Positions 17,517-26,029 of a stretch of DNA of 63,332 bases are shown here, piece by piece; position 1 is the first letter of the stretch; the number at the start of each line of letters is the position of its first letter. This DNA comes from Nostoc sp. S4 (GTDB lineage: Bacteria > Cyanobacteriota > Cyanobacteriia > Cyanobacteriales > Nostocaceae), in contig JAQYWR010000002.1 in assembly GCA_029379225.1 (NCBI GenBank), positions 206,402-269,733 on the forward strand, written 5' to 3'. Made by a program: the position numbers and the translations under genes. Below the pieces are notes generated by a model. It did no database searches and was not told where the DNA came from. It saw only the letters and a program-made list of their open reading frames with translations.

Positions 17517-19172
17517 CTATTGCTTCAATTGAAAGGCCAAATCAAGGTCATCTAAAGAATTAACATCTAACCAGTTACCGCGAATATAAAGCACTTTAAT
17601 TGGTTTGCCTTGCTCGATTAAATAATTGCATAATTCTGGCAAACCCAAACTGTTAAATTCTGGTCGTGTTTGCAATTCATTGAGTGCTTCACTTACCCAC
17701 TGTCTACCTTGACTTCGTAAACGCAACATTCCAATCCAGCGTCCGCAGGATTTTCCTAATTGAGTTTGCGTTTCCTTGGAGATATGCAAAAGGTTTACAT
17801 CTTGTCCAAAGATGGAAAGGTCATCAGAAATTGAACAATAAGCATAATCAGGGGAACCACTAACTGATTTAGAGTTGATTAAAGAATCAACCACAGCCAC
17901 AATTTCTCCAGGACATTCTAATAAATCCCGCAAAATATAGCTTCTAAATAGTAAATCACCGTAAAGTACCAGCATCTCGTCGGCGAAGCTGGCTTGAGCG
18001 CAGGTTAAAGATGCTAATTCTCCGGTTGTTTCATAATCTGGGTTACGAATGACTTTTGTCCCCGTAACATTAATAGTTTCTGCTTTGTAACCTGCAACAA
18101 CGGTGATATCGTTGATGGCAAGTTTCTTAAATTTGTCCACCAAAAGTCTGAGTAGGGGTTTACCTCCAAGAGGTAACATGACTTTCGGTTTATCTTGAGT
18201 CAATCCTGCTAATTCTTGTCCTCTGCTAGCAGCCAAAACAATCACCTGGGTGTGATGGCGTCCATTACTGAAGTAGCGTTTTTCAGCTTCTAGAAGTTCG
18301 TCGGCTCCTTGTAGTCGGAAAATTTCTTTGACTGGCGCAACATCATCTTCTATGTTGATTAAAGTTTCGCTGGCTTGAACTTCGCGGGCGATCGCTTGCA
18401 TACTGGCAACAGCAGCTCGAATCAAATGATTTGCCCAGATGACCAAATTAATTTCGGCTTTGCGAAACACATCGGTAGGGGTGCTGTAATATTTAGTTGG
18501 TACAATTACTAATGGCGAGCGTCCCGCCCACTCTTTAGCAAAGGCTAGCACTTGGTTGGGACGCGATGATTTACTGTGAATCAAGATGGCGTTTGCTCCT
18601 GCTGCATGGTAAGCTTCGGCTCGCCGCAATGCTTCTGAGAGATCCCAACCGGCAATCAAGGCTTCGAGTCGAGCAATGATGCAGAAATCTGCATGTATTT
18701 GGCTATCTTTGCCTGCCTTAATTTTGCCGCAGAATTCATCGATATCAGCCAAGGCTTGGCGACTACCGTTAATAAAGCTATTGGTTTTAGGAAAAAGTTT
18801 ATCTTCAATACAAACTCCAGCAATACCTCGCTGTTCTAGCTTCCTCACCAGGCGACGCATATTATTAAAGTTGCCATAACCAGTATCGCCGTCTAATAAA
18901 ATCGGAATGCTAGTAACATCAGACATGAACTCCAGCATTTCTACAACTTGAGTCCAACTGGCTTCGTTATTATCTCGAACACCATATTGAGCCGAAACAG
19001 CTAATCCACTTGCCCAAATTCCTTTAAATCCAGCCTCTTCCACAATGCGGGCGCTGATTCCATTGTGAGCTTCCATGATAAATTCGAGTTGGGGCGATTC
19101 CAATAACGCCCGCAGTTGGGAACACTTACTCAACTTTGCAGTGTTGATAACGGGTGCAAATATTTCATTCAT
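17517..19172 (-). CDS. aepX: PEP mutase fused to a nucleotidyltransferase
   Basis: 551 residues. Residues 1-300: PEP mutase of the isocitrate lyase superfamily, with [13 protein letters not shown] (94-106) and the diagnostic [10 protein letters not shown] (123-132), the EDK-x5-NS motif that separates PEP mutase from hydrolases and lyases. It isomerises phosphoenolpyruvate to phosphonopyruvate, forming the C-P bond. Residues about 308-551: NTP-transferase domain ([37 protein letters not shown]) whose nucleotide loop reads LAASRG instead of LAAGxG. Such PEP mutase-cytidylyltransferase fusions are known; the transferase would make CMP-AEP. First of three consecutive minus-strand genes aepX-aepY-phnW. 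Confidence 0.9.
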   Translation of the reverse strand: MNEIFAPVINTAKLSKCSQLRALLESPQLEFIMEAHNGISARIVEEAGFKGIWASGLAVSAQYGVRDNNEASWTQVVEMLEFMSDVTSIPILLDGDTGYGNFNNMRRLVRKLEQRGIAGVCIEDKLFPKTNSFINGSRQALADIDEFCGKIKAGKDSQIHADFCIIARLEALIAGWDLSEALRRAEAYHAAGANAILIHSKSSRPNQVLAFAKEWAGRSPLVIVPTKYYSTPTDVFRKAEINLVIWANHLIRAAVASMQAIAREVQASETLINIEDDVAPVKEIFRLQGADELLEAEKRYFSNGRHHTQVIVLAASRGQELAGLTQDKPKVMLPLGGKPLLRLLVDKFKKLAINDITVVAGYKAETINVTGTKVIRNPDYETTGELASLTCAQASFADEMLVLYGDLLFRSYILRDLLECPGEIVAVVDSLINSKSVSGSPDYAYCSISDDLSIFGQDVNLLHISKETQTQLGKSCGRWIGMLRLRSQGRQWVSEALNELQTRPEFNSLGLPELCNYLIEQGKPIKVLYIRGNWLDVNSLDDLDLAFQLKQ

Positions 19173-19222
19173 TTTTTTGCTTGTTTTAACTTTTCAAATA
19201 AAGATGATTTGAGATGACCCAA

Positions 19223-19313
19223 TAGACCTCTTGCATAAATATTTTTTTGTCTCACGCAGAGGCGCAGAGGCGCTGAGAAGAGAACGCAAAGGAGGACTTT
19301 TGCAAGAAGTCTA
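19223..19313. mobile_element. MITE-like element, copy 1
   Basis: A 91-bp element begins with TAGACCTCTTGCA and ends with TGCAAGAAGTCTA, imperfect inverted terminal repeats. It shares these ends with the 123-bp element at 25813-25935, while the interiors differ. The interior here contains CTCACGCAGAGGCGCAGAGG, another string whose inverted relative occurs near 36536-36570. No coding capacity. It fills much of the 346-bp gap upstream of aepX. Confidence 0.6.
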
Positions 19314-19518
19314 ATAATTACTAATTTGTAATTCATAATTTACAAGCCTCTTCTCTAACTTTTTTGATAAAGTTATGATTTAAGGAAGTTTAAATTCGGA
19401 TACAAATGCTTAGTTATGGGGTAAGAATTACGAGTTACGTTAGCGATTCAGCGAGGCTCATTATTAATTACGAATTATTTTGACTATAGTCTGTTTTAGT
19501 TTGTAATTATAAATTCTG

Positions 19519-20316
19519 CTATGTTTGTAGTTGGGTTGTAAAAGAATCTATTTTGGCAAAATTTCTCTTTTCTGCTATTTCAATCTGGGGTAAAGTCTGA
19601 TTTTGGGCGCGTTGAATATCTTCGGGAAAATCGATTTCAATCCAAGGTAAACCTGTGATGTCTTCGTAGCCAAATTCTTCTGGAGTTTCTAGCAGTAAAT
19701 CCCGAATTACTTCTTCATAAGGTTGGTCGTGCAGTCCCTCAGCAAGATATTGTTCTGTGCGGCTGGCGAGACGGCGAGCGATCGCATTTTCAAAGCGAAA
19801 GAATCCGACTGATTCACCTATCAAATCATAAGTTAGGTTGCAAGCCACTTGTTTGCGAAACTCCACTAAATAACCATCTTTGACACAAAGCTTTACGGGT
19901 TCATCTCCCGCTTCCAAATCTCGATCCAACAAGAAGCAGTTAGAAATATTTGTCTTCACTAATCGTTCGATAATATGGCGATCGTATAAAACATCTGCAT
20001 CCATTAACAATAAATCGCCACCAGCAGCAAGATGTTGACGTAAAGTCCACAAACTGATCGCACTACCTTTGGTATAGTCAGGATTGTAAATCGTACTAAC
20101 CCAATTTTCCGCTCCCAATGCTTTGATTTCATCCTGAATTTTTTCTGCTTGGTAACCCACGGCAATTACTACTTCATCTATTTGGTAATGACGAAGATAG
20201 TCCAAATGGCGCTCTAATAAAGATTTGCCGCTAAACTTCAGTAAGCATTTGGGTTGGATTTGCCCATCTTTACCCAATCGTTGTCCAACACCAGCAGCTA
20301 ATATGATTGCTTTCAT
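19519..20316 (-). CDS. CTP:phosphocholine/AEP cytidylyltransferase-like protein
   Basis: 265 residues. An intact nucleotidyltransferase N-terminus: MKAIILAAGVGQRLG (nucleotide loop), PKCLLKFSGKSLLERHLDYL, VIAVGYQAEKI, then GSAISLWTLRQ and LLLMDADVLYD (metal-binding Asp pair). This is the LicC/PntC-type pattern of enzymes that activate phosphocholine or 2-aminoethylphosphonate as the CMP derivative. Its place directly upstream of aepX-aepY-phnW suggests AEP as substrate. The transferase that would use CMP-AEP is not visible in the window. Ends in WIEIDFPEDIQRA, the usual C-terminal metal-site helix region. Confidence 0.75.
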   Translation of the reverse strand: MKAIILAAGVGQRLGKDGQIQPKCLLKFSGKSLLERHLDYLRHYQIDEVVIAVGYQAEKIQDEIKALGAENWVSTIYNPDYTKGSAISLWTLRQHLAAGGDLLLMDADVLYDRHIIERLVKTNISNCFLLDRDLEAGDEPVKLCVKDGYLVEFRKQVACNLTYDLIGESVGFFRFENAIARRLASRTEQYLAEGLHDQPYEEVIRDLLLETPEEFGYEDITGLPWIEIDFPEDIQRAQNQTLPQIEIAEKRNFAKIDSFTTQLQT

Positions 20317-20483
20317 TGAGGTAAGATACTAAAAAACTGGGAAATTATTTCAATTTTCCCAGTATTTTATAATGACTGCATTTTGCTCAATTAAACGTTT
20401 ATTAACTAATTCTTAACATTACTTGACAAGGATGGCAAAGAACAATCAATTTCTCATCTCCATTCCTAATGGTTAACTGTTGC

Positions 20484-21332
20484 TTAAACTGAGCTAACTG
20501 GTACAGAGACATTTGCTACAGAGCCGTTATTGAGGATAGGCTGGCGGGTTTCGAGGTCAAATTTAAAGCCATGTGGCAAAATATGCAGTTTGGCTCCGCA
20601 AATCGCCAACGGCTCATCTTTCAAAATTTCATCCATATTATTATATGTAGCCTCTGATTCATCGACAATTGTGACTGCACCTTGACCAACCACTTCAATT
20701 TGATTATCTGTGACAACCATTGCGGTATTCTCATCAATACCGAATCCCAAAACAGCAGGCTCTAGTATTAAAGCGGAAATTAAGCGTCCCAATCGTCCAC
20801 GCTGAGAAAAATGTTGATCGATTACCACCCCTGGGAGAAATCCCATACCAGGCCCCATTTCCACAGTTTCCATCCTTGGGTTGGTTTGGGAGTCACCTTC
20901 GACAATCATTTTATCTGGCATTACAGCAGCTCCGGCGCTGGTGCCTGCAATAACTATGCCTTCAGAGAACCGTTTGTGAATTGCCGCATCGATTTCAGTG
21001 TCCTTGAGGATGCTGGTAATGCGAGCTTGGTCTCCGCCAGTAAAAAATACCCCGGTTGCTTTACCAATAGCTTGCAATGCTGTAGATGAAGACGCATCAT
21101 CACGACTTTCTGTATCAATGATACGAACACTCTCGGCTCCTAATCGCTCAAACACTCTAATATAATTTTCTCCCACTTCTCTCGGTAGTTCTGTCGCCGC
21201 TGTCATAATCACAATGTTCGCTTTTGTACCCCCAGAACGACGCACAAATTCCCGTAAAATTTGGGAATCTCCGTCTCTGTCTTCGGCTCCACCAATAATT
21301 ACCAACTGTCGTTTAGGATTACTTTCTAACAT
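20484..21332 (-). CDS. cphB: Cyanophycinase
   Basis: 282 residues. An S51-family serine exopeptidase: LVIIGGAEDRDGDSQILREF, VFFTGGDQARI, nucleophile elbow IAGTSAGAAVMPD (Ser about 135), then GFLPGVVIDQHFSQRGRLGRL and GFGIDENTAMVV. It releases beta-Asp-Arg dipeptides from cyanophycin, the nitrogen reserve. A GGAG sequence sits about 7 bp upstream of the ATG at 21332. It faces away from cphA2 (22502, plus strand) with a 67-codon gene between. Confidence 0.95.
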   Translation of the reverse strand: MLESNPKRQLVIIGGAEDRDGDSQILREFVRRSGGTKANIVIMTAATELPREVGENYIRVFERLGAESVRIIDTESRDDASSSTALQAIGKATGVFFTGGDQARITSILKDTEIDAAIHKRFSEGIVIAGTSAGAAVMPDKMIVEGDSQTNPRMETVEMGPGMGFLPGVVIDQHFSQRGRLGRLISALILEPAVLGFGIDENTAMVVTDNQIEVVGQGAVTIVDESEATYNNMDEILKDEPLAICGAKLHILPHGFKFDLETRQPILNNGSVANVSVPVSSV

Positions 21333-21539
21333 AACGACTCCTAATTTGATTTAGCTAAATTTCAATAAACCATGACAATTAAACTTCTAATATCTTCCAT
21401 TTGGTAGATTACTTGAAAAAAGCTAGTATTAAAATTTGTAACCTTAATGGAACTAAGTGATTTTTCACTAAAACAAAATCAAAAAATAACTCTATTCAAA
21501 ACTAAGTATCACATACTAAATAAAACCTACAGTGTCAAC

Positions 21540-21569
21540 AGCCTCTAGAGTTATTTTCTAGAGGCTTTG
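21540..21569. terminator. Stem-loop, possible terminator
   Basis: Perfect 10-bp stem AGCCTCTAGA / TCTAGAGGCT with an 8-base loop (21540-21567), followed on the plus strand by TTTGTTAATG. No plus-strand gene ends here; on the minus strand it lies about 230 bp beyond the 67-codon gene but lacks a U-run. It may instead be a regulatory or processed RNA structure. The surrounding 21333-21796 has no gene. Confidence 0.4.
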
Positions 21570-21796
21570 TTAATGATATTGGTAAGTGGCGATCGCAAAC
21601 TTTTTGTGTAAGAGTAATTCTTATTAATTCTAGTTATCTAAATTCTATTTTATTTTTACTCTTGCTATGTAAAATCGCAAAATACTGACTCTTTAATTTC
21701 CTACTTCCTACTCGCTACTAAACCAAATAATTTCAAAAATTTAGATGAGATGACTATAGCTGCAATTAAACTTCTCAAGTAATTAATCTAATATAT

Positions 21797-22000
21797 TTAA
21801 TAAATTTTGCTTCTGAAAAGCAAGTTGTTTAAAAAAAGACGTGCTTGTTCAAGTGGGAGATGCCTGGGTTTACCTTGATACACAATTTGATACTCTTTAA
21901 TATCTGGTCCGTCCCCATGTCCAGAAATCAGCTTTTGATGAAAAGCTTCTTCAGCCAGTAATCTAACTTCATCTCTTAGAGCAGCTTGTGTCCCATTCAT
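21797..22000 (-). CDS. Small hypothetical protein in the cyanophycin locus
   Basis: 67 residues (MNGTQAALRDEVRLLAEEAF..., ending LEQARLFLNNLLFRSKIY). Charged helical N-terminus, then a YQIVYQGKPRHLPLEQA segment. No domain recognised. Normal codon use and an isolated position between cphB and cphA2 suggest a real cyanobacterial gene, perhaps unrelated to cyanophycin. Confidence 0.55.
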   Translation of the reverse strand: MNGTQAALRDEVRLLAEEAFHQKLISGHGDGPDIKEYQIVYQGKPRHLPLEQARLFLNNLLFRSKIY

Positions 22001-22501
22001 ACTTTGCTGTCTCCCTAATACCCTTTTTATTAATACCTTATAACTGTGTTATACCAACTTTTGGTAAATGATAGCACCTTTCAAAGGTCATATCTTTGAT
22101 TATTCATCAGGATGAACTAAATGTAATTTTTTTTGCTCACAAATGAAAATTGAATTCTGCCCTCAGATAGTTGAAGATGCTTAGTAATATCGTTAGGTTA
22201 GGTTCGGTTGAATTCAATGGCAAAGCCATAACTACCCAAAATAAATGTAAATTAATCGTCAGAATTTAGGATTCTAGAGGAGGTAGTACATTACTCTAGT
22301 TTACAAAGTTGAAGCAACTACCGTTCATCAGTGATAATTTATCTAGATTGTAGTATACTTCGTATACTTTTTTATCTGATTCATTAAATATTCTGATGAT
22401 TGTGTAAGTCTTCTGACTCTTGAATTCTAACAATCATTAAGTCTGAGCGATCGCAACTCACCATCTCAATTTCAGGGTGTTTAGCCAAAGGTTCGTAATC
22501 A
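22001..22501. other. Intergenic upstream of cphA2
   Basis: 500 bp without a gene. It holds the GTATAC pair noted separately and a GCGATCGC site at 22447. I looked for a GTA-N8-TAC NtcA box and did not find a clean one. Confidence 0.4.
22353..22367. promoter_or_regulatory. Paired GTATAC palindromes upstream of cphA2
   Basis: GTATAC at 22353-22358 and again at 22362-22367, 9 bp start to start (GTATACTTC then GTATACTTT), about 135 bp before the cphA2 ATG. The symmetry suggests a possible operator, but it could be chance in AT-rich DNA. Confidence 0.25.
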
Positions 22502-24412
22502 ATGGTTCAACAAAAAAGTAGTGATTTAGTCCGAATTAATGCTAGGAAAAGGGATGTATTCGATATTTTCAACTTCAAGCATTATATTGGATCTAACCCT
22601 TATTTAGATAGAGGGGCATTAGTATTTGATTTTGCTCTAGTTGAGTCCAGAGAGCCTTTGCCTATTGAGGATTATATTTCCAGGATTGGCTCGCGCTATC
22701 CCCATCTAGGCGAGCAAAGCTACGAATCCTATGCCTATCTATTTGCTCAAGTGGTGTCACAAGTCGGAAAATTGGACATGGATTTGCACCTTAACCACTG
22801 GAGTGTCAAGTCATATCCAAAATGCACGCGAATTAGTGTCGAATCTTTACATGAACGCACAACTAGAGAAGTAGTCTACTTTGTTTGGGATTGGTTTGAA
22901 GCCATTACCGAAGACGAAGACTTCGACTTTGAGGAGCGGTTAGTAAAGCTGCAAAGTAGATTTCGCACATCTGTTTTCGGTGGCCCCACAATCTACGCCC
23001 TATTGCGAACAGCCTACGAAAAAGGTATTCCTGCATTTTATCTGTGGGAAGAAGGATTAATGCAATACGGTTTAGGAAGAAAACATGTGCGGGGAGTAGC
23101 AACAACATTTAACTGTGATAGCCATCTAGATTCGGAATTTACTACCCGTAAAGATGACTGTAAGGCATTTTTAAAAACTTTGGGTTTTCCAGTGCCCGAA
23201 GGCGATATTGTTTTTTCTGAAAAGGAAGCTTTAGCAGCAGCTAAAGAGATTGGTTACCCAGTAGCAGTTAAGCCAGTGGTAGGTCACAAAGGAATTGGCG
23301 TCACGGCTGACGTGCAAGACTCAAAAGAACTGGAATCTGCTTACAGTAGGGCAGTAGCAGCAATTCCCGAAGACCAGCCAACCCGAATAATTGTCGAGAA
23401 AAGCATTTCCGGATCGGATTTTCGCTTGTTGTGTGTCGATGGCAAATTTGTCGCCGCCACAGAACGCCGTCCAGCATCAATTGTTGGTGATGGCTACTTA
23501 ACTATCGCCGAATTAATTCGCCAAGAGAACCGCCTCCCCGCACGTTTAGACTCACCCACCTCGCCTATGAGTAAAATTCTGGTGGATGATGCGATGGAAC
23601 TTTATTTAGACGAACAGCGTTTGTCATTGAACAGTGTGATTGAGAAAGGGCGCACTATCTACCTACGTAAAGTTGCCAATCTATCTGCTGGCGGTGTAAG
23701 CATCAATGCAACACACACGGTTCATGATGACAATATTATCCTCGCTCAAGATATTGCCCAACACTTTCAGTTAACTTGTCTGGGTATTGATGTCATTACC
23801 AAAAGTCTCTCAGAATCTTGGAAATCGAGTAACTTTGCTATCTTGGAAATCAACGCTGCACCAGGAATTTTAATGCATCTTAAACCTTCTGAAGGTGAAA
23901 GTGTTAATGTGCCTTCTCATATTTTAGAAACGTTTTTTGAGTCCGGTGCAGATGCGAGGATACCAATTATTACATTTAATAAAATCTCAGTTGAAGAACT
24001 GCAAACAACAATTGACCATATTCTTTTGCAACATCCCGACTGGACAATCGGCGCTGTTTGTCATGACGCAGTTTTTATAAATCGCTCGAAAAAAGTATTA
24101 AGCAAAAATTACAACAGTAACGTTCAAACTTTGCTGCGTCATCCCAAAGTTGATTTGTTGATTGCTGAGTATCCACAAGAGATATTAGAGCAAGATGGTA
24201 TGTTTTACCAGCGCAGTAATATTGTAGTTTTGGATGACCCTACGGAAACTGAGATGATTTTGGCGCGGGATGTCTTCGATGGTTCTACTGTGATAATTAA
24301 AAAAGGCAACAACATTTCTATTCGTCGCAAAGGCTTAATTGAAGATTACACTTTGGGTGAAGAAGAACCATTTACACGAGTTTATTTGAAAGAAACTGGA
24401 ACAATTTTGTGA
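22502..24412 (+). CDS. cphA2: CphA2-type cyanophycin synthetase
   Basis: 636 residues, too short for CphA1 (about 870-900), which has a C-terminal Mur-ligase-like module. The N-terminal domain (VFDIFNFKHYIGSNPYLDRGALVFDFAL) and central ATP-grasp domain (YPVAVKPVVGHKGIGVTADV about 252-271; IIVEKSISGSDFRLLCVDGK; RPASIVGDG; AILEINAAPGI metal site) are present, but the C-terminal 250 residues (TIDHILLQHPDWTIGAVCHD onward) lack a P-loop. This matches CphA2, known from N2-fixing cyanobacteria to polymerise beta-Asp-Arg dipeptides with one ATP site. With cphB nearby, it suggests local recycling of cyanophycin. AAAGG lies just upstream of the start. Confidence 0.85.
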   Translation: MVQQKSSDLVRINARKRDVFDIFNFKHYIGSNPYLDRGALVFDFALVESREPLPIEDYISRIGSRYPHLGEQSYESYAYLFAQVVSQVGKLDMDLHLNHWSVKSYPKCTRISVESLHERTTREVVYFVWDWFEAITEDEDFDFEERLVKLQSRFRTSVFGGPTIYALLRTAYEKGIPAFYLWEEGLMQYGLGRKHVRGVATTFNCDSHLDSEFTTRKDDCKAFLKTLGFPVPEGDIVFSEKEALAAAKEIGYPVAVKPVVGHKGIGVTADVQDSKELESAYSRAVAAIPEDQPTRIIVEKSISGSDFRLLCVDGKFVAATERRPASIVGDGYLTIAELIRQENRLPARLDSPTSPMSKILVDDAMELYLDEQRLSLNSVIEKGRTIYLRKVANLSAGGVSINATHTVHDDNIILAQDIAQHFQLTCLGIDVITKSLSESWKSSNFAILEINAAPGILMHLKPSEGESVNVPSHILETFFESGADARIPIITFNKISVEELQTTIDHILLQHPDWTIGAVCHDAVFINRSKKVLSKNYNSNVQTLLRHPKVDLLIAEYPQEILEQDGMFYQRSNIVVLDDPTETEMILARDVFDGSTVIIKKGNNISIRRKGLIEDYTLGEEEPFTRVYLKETGTIL

Positions 24413-24484
24413 GCTAATACCAATTTTGGATTTTGAAGAAGAATCCAGAATTCAAAAATCTTTATAGCGAGAGATTCAAATGGT

Positions 24485-24519
24485 AGGGTGCGTTATGGAT
24501 GTTAATCCTAACGCACCTT
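24485..24519. repeat. Palindromic REP-like hairpin
   Basis: GGTGCGTTA (24487-24495) and TAACGCACC (24509-24517) form a 9-bp perfect stem with a 13-base loop, extended by weaker pairs. The AGGGTGCGTTA...TAACGCACC form is a dispersed palindrome I associate with cyanobacterial intergenic DNA. It lies 70 bp past cphA2 but has no U-run, so it is not a simple terminator. Confidence 0.5.
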
Positions 24520-24662
24520 CCTGCATTTTAGGTACGAAAGAAAACGGCATAACACACTTTATAAAACATAGGTGACAGGATTTAGGGTGATTAAATAAGT
24601 GATAAATTGCGATCGCTCTTTGACTTCTAAGAGAGTCGTTATACCTAACACTCTTTTTACTT

Positions 24663-25589
24663 TTAGCTTTTATCTTTTTCTTTGAGAAAAGCATCAAACG
24701 TCAACCTATCTGGTAGTGAAGTTTGTGCGCCTGGTTTTGTCGCGGCTAAAGCACCTGCTGCTGCACCCCAAACAACTGCTTGGTGTAAAGGTATTCCTGC
24801 AAAAAGTGCCGCTGCCAAACCGCCATTAAAAGCGTCCCCAGCGGCTACTGTGTCAACTACATGAACTCCAAAGGCGGGTACAAAAAACTTTTCTTCAAGA
24901 GTTGCACAAAAAACACCCTTAGCACCCAGTTTGACGATCGCACATTTCACACCTCGTTGCAATAAAATCTCAGCCGCCTTGGCTGCTGTTTCTTCTCCAT
25001 CCACAGTAAAACCCACCAACTGCCCAGCCTCAACTTCATTCGGTGTGATAATGTCTACCAATCGATAAAGTTCAGCAGGTAAATTAGATTGTGCGGGTGC
25101 GGGATCAAGAATGACTTTGATGTTTGCACTTGTTGCTGCTTTCGCTGCTGCAACCACAGCCGGAATCGGAATTTCTAATTGTAAAAGCAGTGCTGTAGCT
25201 TCTGGTAATAAGTAAGATAATCGTTGCACATCTTCTTGATTGACGCGGCCATTTGCACCAGGAATTACAACAATTTGATTTTCTCCACTCTGGCTAACGG
25301 TGATGATGGCGACTCCAGAACTAACAGTTTGATCAACAAAAACATTGTTTGTCCGCACGCCAGAAGCTTGCAAATTGTTGACAAGTTCTACACCAAAATT
25401 GTCTGCACCGACACGCCCCACCATTTGTGCGGGAATTCCCAATCTGGCTAGTGCTACAGCTTGATTGGCTCCTTTACCTCCCGAAACTTGAAAAAAATCT
25501 TCTCCAAGTAAGGTTTCTCCTCCGACTGGTAAGCGGGGTGCTGTGGCTACTAAGTCTATATTGATGCTGCCAAAAACGATAATGGTCAT
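24663..25589 (-). CDS. rbsK: Ribokinase (PfkB family)
   Basis: 308 residues. N-terminal VFGSINIDLVATAPRLPVGGETLLG and SGGKGANQAVALARLG (substrate-binding GG motif), and the C-terminal PfkB signature DTVAAGDAFNGGLAAALF with the catalytic Asp and anion hole. Length and motifs match ribokinase, which phosphorylates D-ribose at O5. No ribose transporter or rbsD lies nearby, so a role in nucleoside salvage is as plausible as ribose uptake. Confidence 0.9.
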   Translation of the reverse strand: MTIIVFGSINIDLVATAPRLPVGGETLLGEDFFQVSGGKGANQAVALARLGIPAQMVGRVGADNFGVELVNNLQASGVRTNNVFVDQTVSSGVAIITVSQSGENQIVVIPGANGRVNQEDVQRLSYLLPEATALLLQLEIPIPAVVAAAKAATSANIKVILDPAPAQSNLPAELYRLVDIITPNEVEAGQLVGFTVDGEETAAKAAEILLQRGVKCAIVKLGAKGVFCATLEEKFFVPAFGVHVVDTVAAGDAFNGGLAAALFAGIPLHQAVVWGAAAGALAATKPGAQTSLPDRLTFDAFLKEKDKS

Positions 25590-25812
25590 ACTGATTTTTG
25601 TTTAGCTTACAAGTTACTCAGCCTCATGCTACAAGATGCGATCGCAGTGCTTCAATTGTTTAGAGTCAAGGTTTTGGCGCTAGTAAATACACTGAGAAGG
25701 CATTTTTCTTATTCTTGACGTGGATCTGACTAGGGTGGATGTCAACCCCCTTCTACCCAAAAACGACGGGCTACTTGAGCTACCTATAAGCTACTTGAAA
25801 ACACTAATACAG

Positions 25813-25935
25813 TAGACCTCTTGCAAAAGTTACTTTTGCAAGAGGCGGGAAAAGGGTAAAGGTTAAAGGGGAAAGGTTTTTTTATTCCTTTTCCCTTTCC
25901 CCCTTACCCTTTTCCCTACTTCTGCAAGAAGTCTA
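25813..25935. mobile_element. MITE-like element, copy 2
   Basis: A 123-bp element starting TAGACCTCTTGCAAAAG and ending CTTCTGCAAGAAGTCTA, the same terminal repeats as 19223-19313. The inner arms also pair: a GGGAAAAGGGTAAAGG...GGGGAAAGG stretch faces CCTTTTCCCTTTCCCCCTTAC, so nearly the whole element can fold into one long hairpin. A shorter hairpin (CTTGCAAAAG/CTTTTGCAAG) sits at its left end. Non-coding. It occupies the gap between rbsK and the CrtH-like gene; the rest of 25590-26029 has nothing recognisable. Confidence 0.65.
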
Positions 25936-26029
25936 GTTTAGGCTGCGATCGGACTTTTATAATCGCAACAAGCTATACTGCCAAATATCGCTTAACAAAT
26001 CTTAAGAGCCATCGTTGCAAACATAGGAT

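Noticed and set aside
22001..22501. NtcA-type site GTA-N8-TAC upstream of cphA2
   Set aside because: The GTA and TAC elements present do not have the right spacing.
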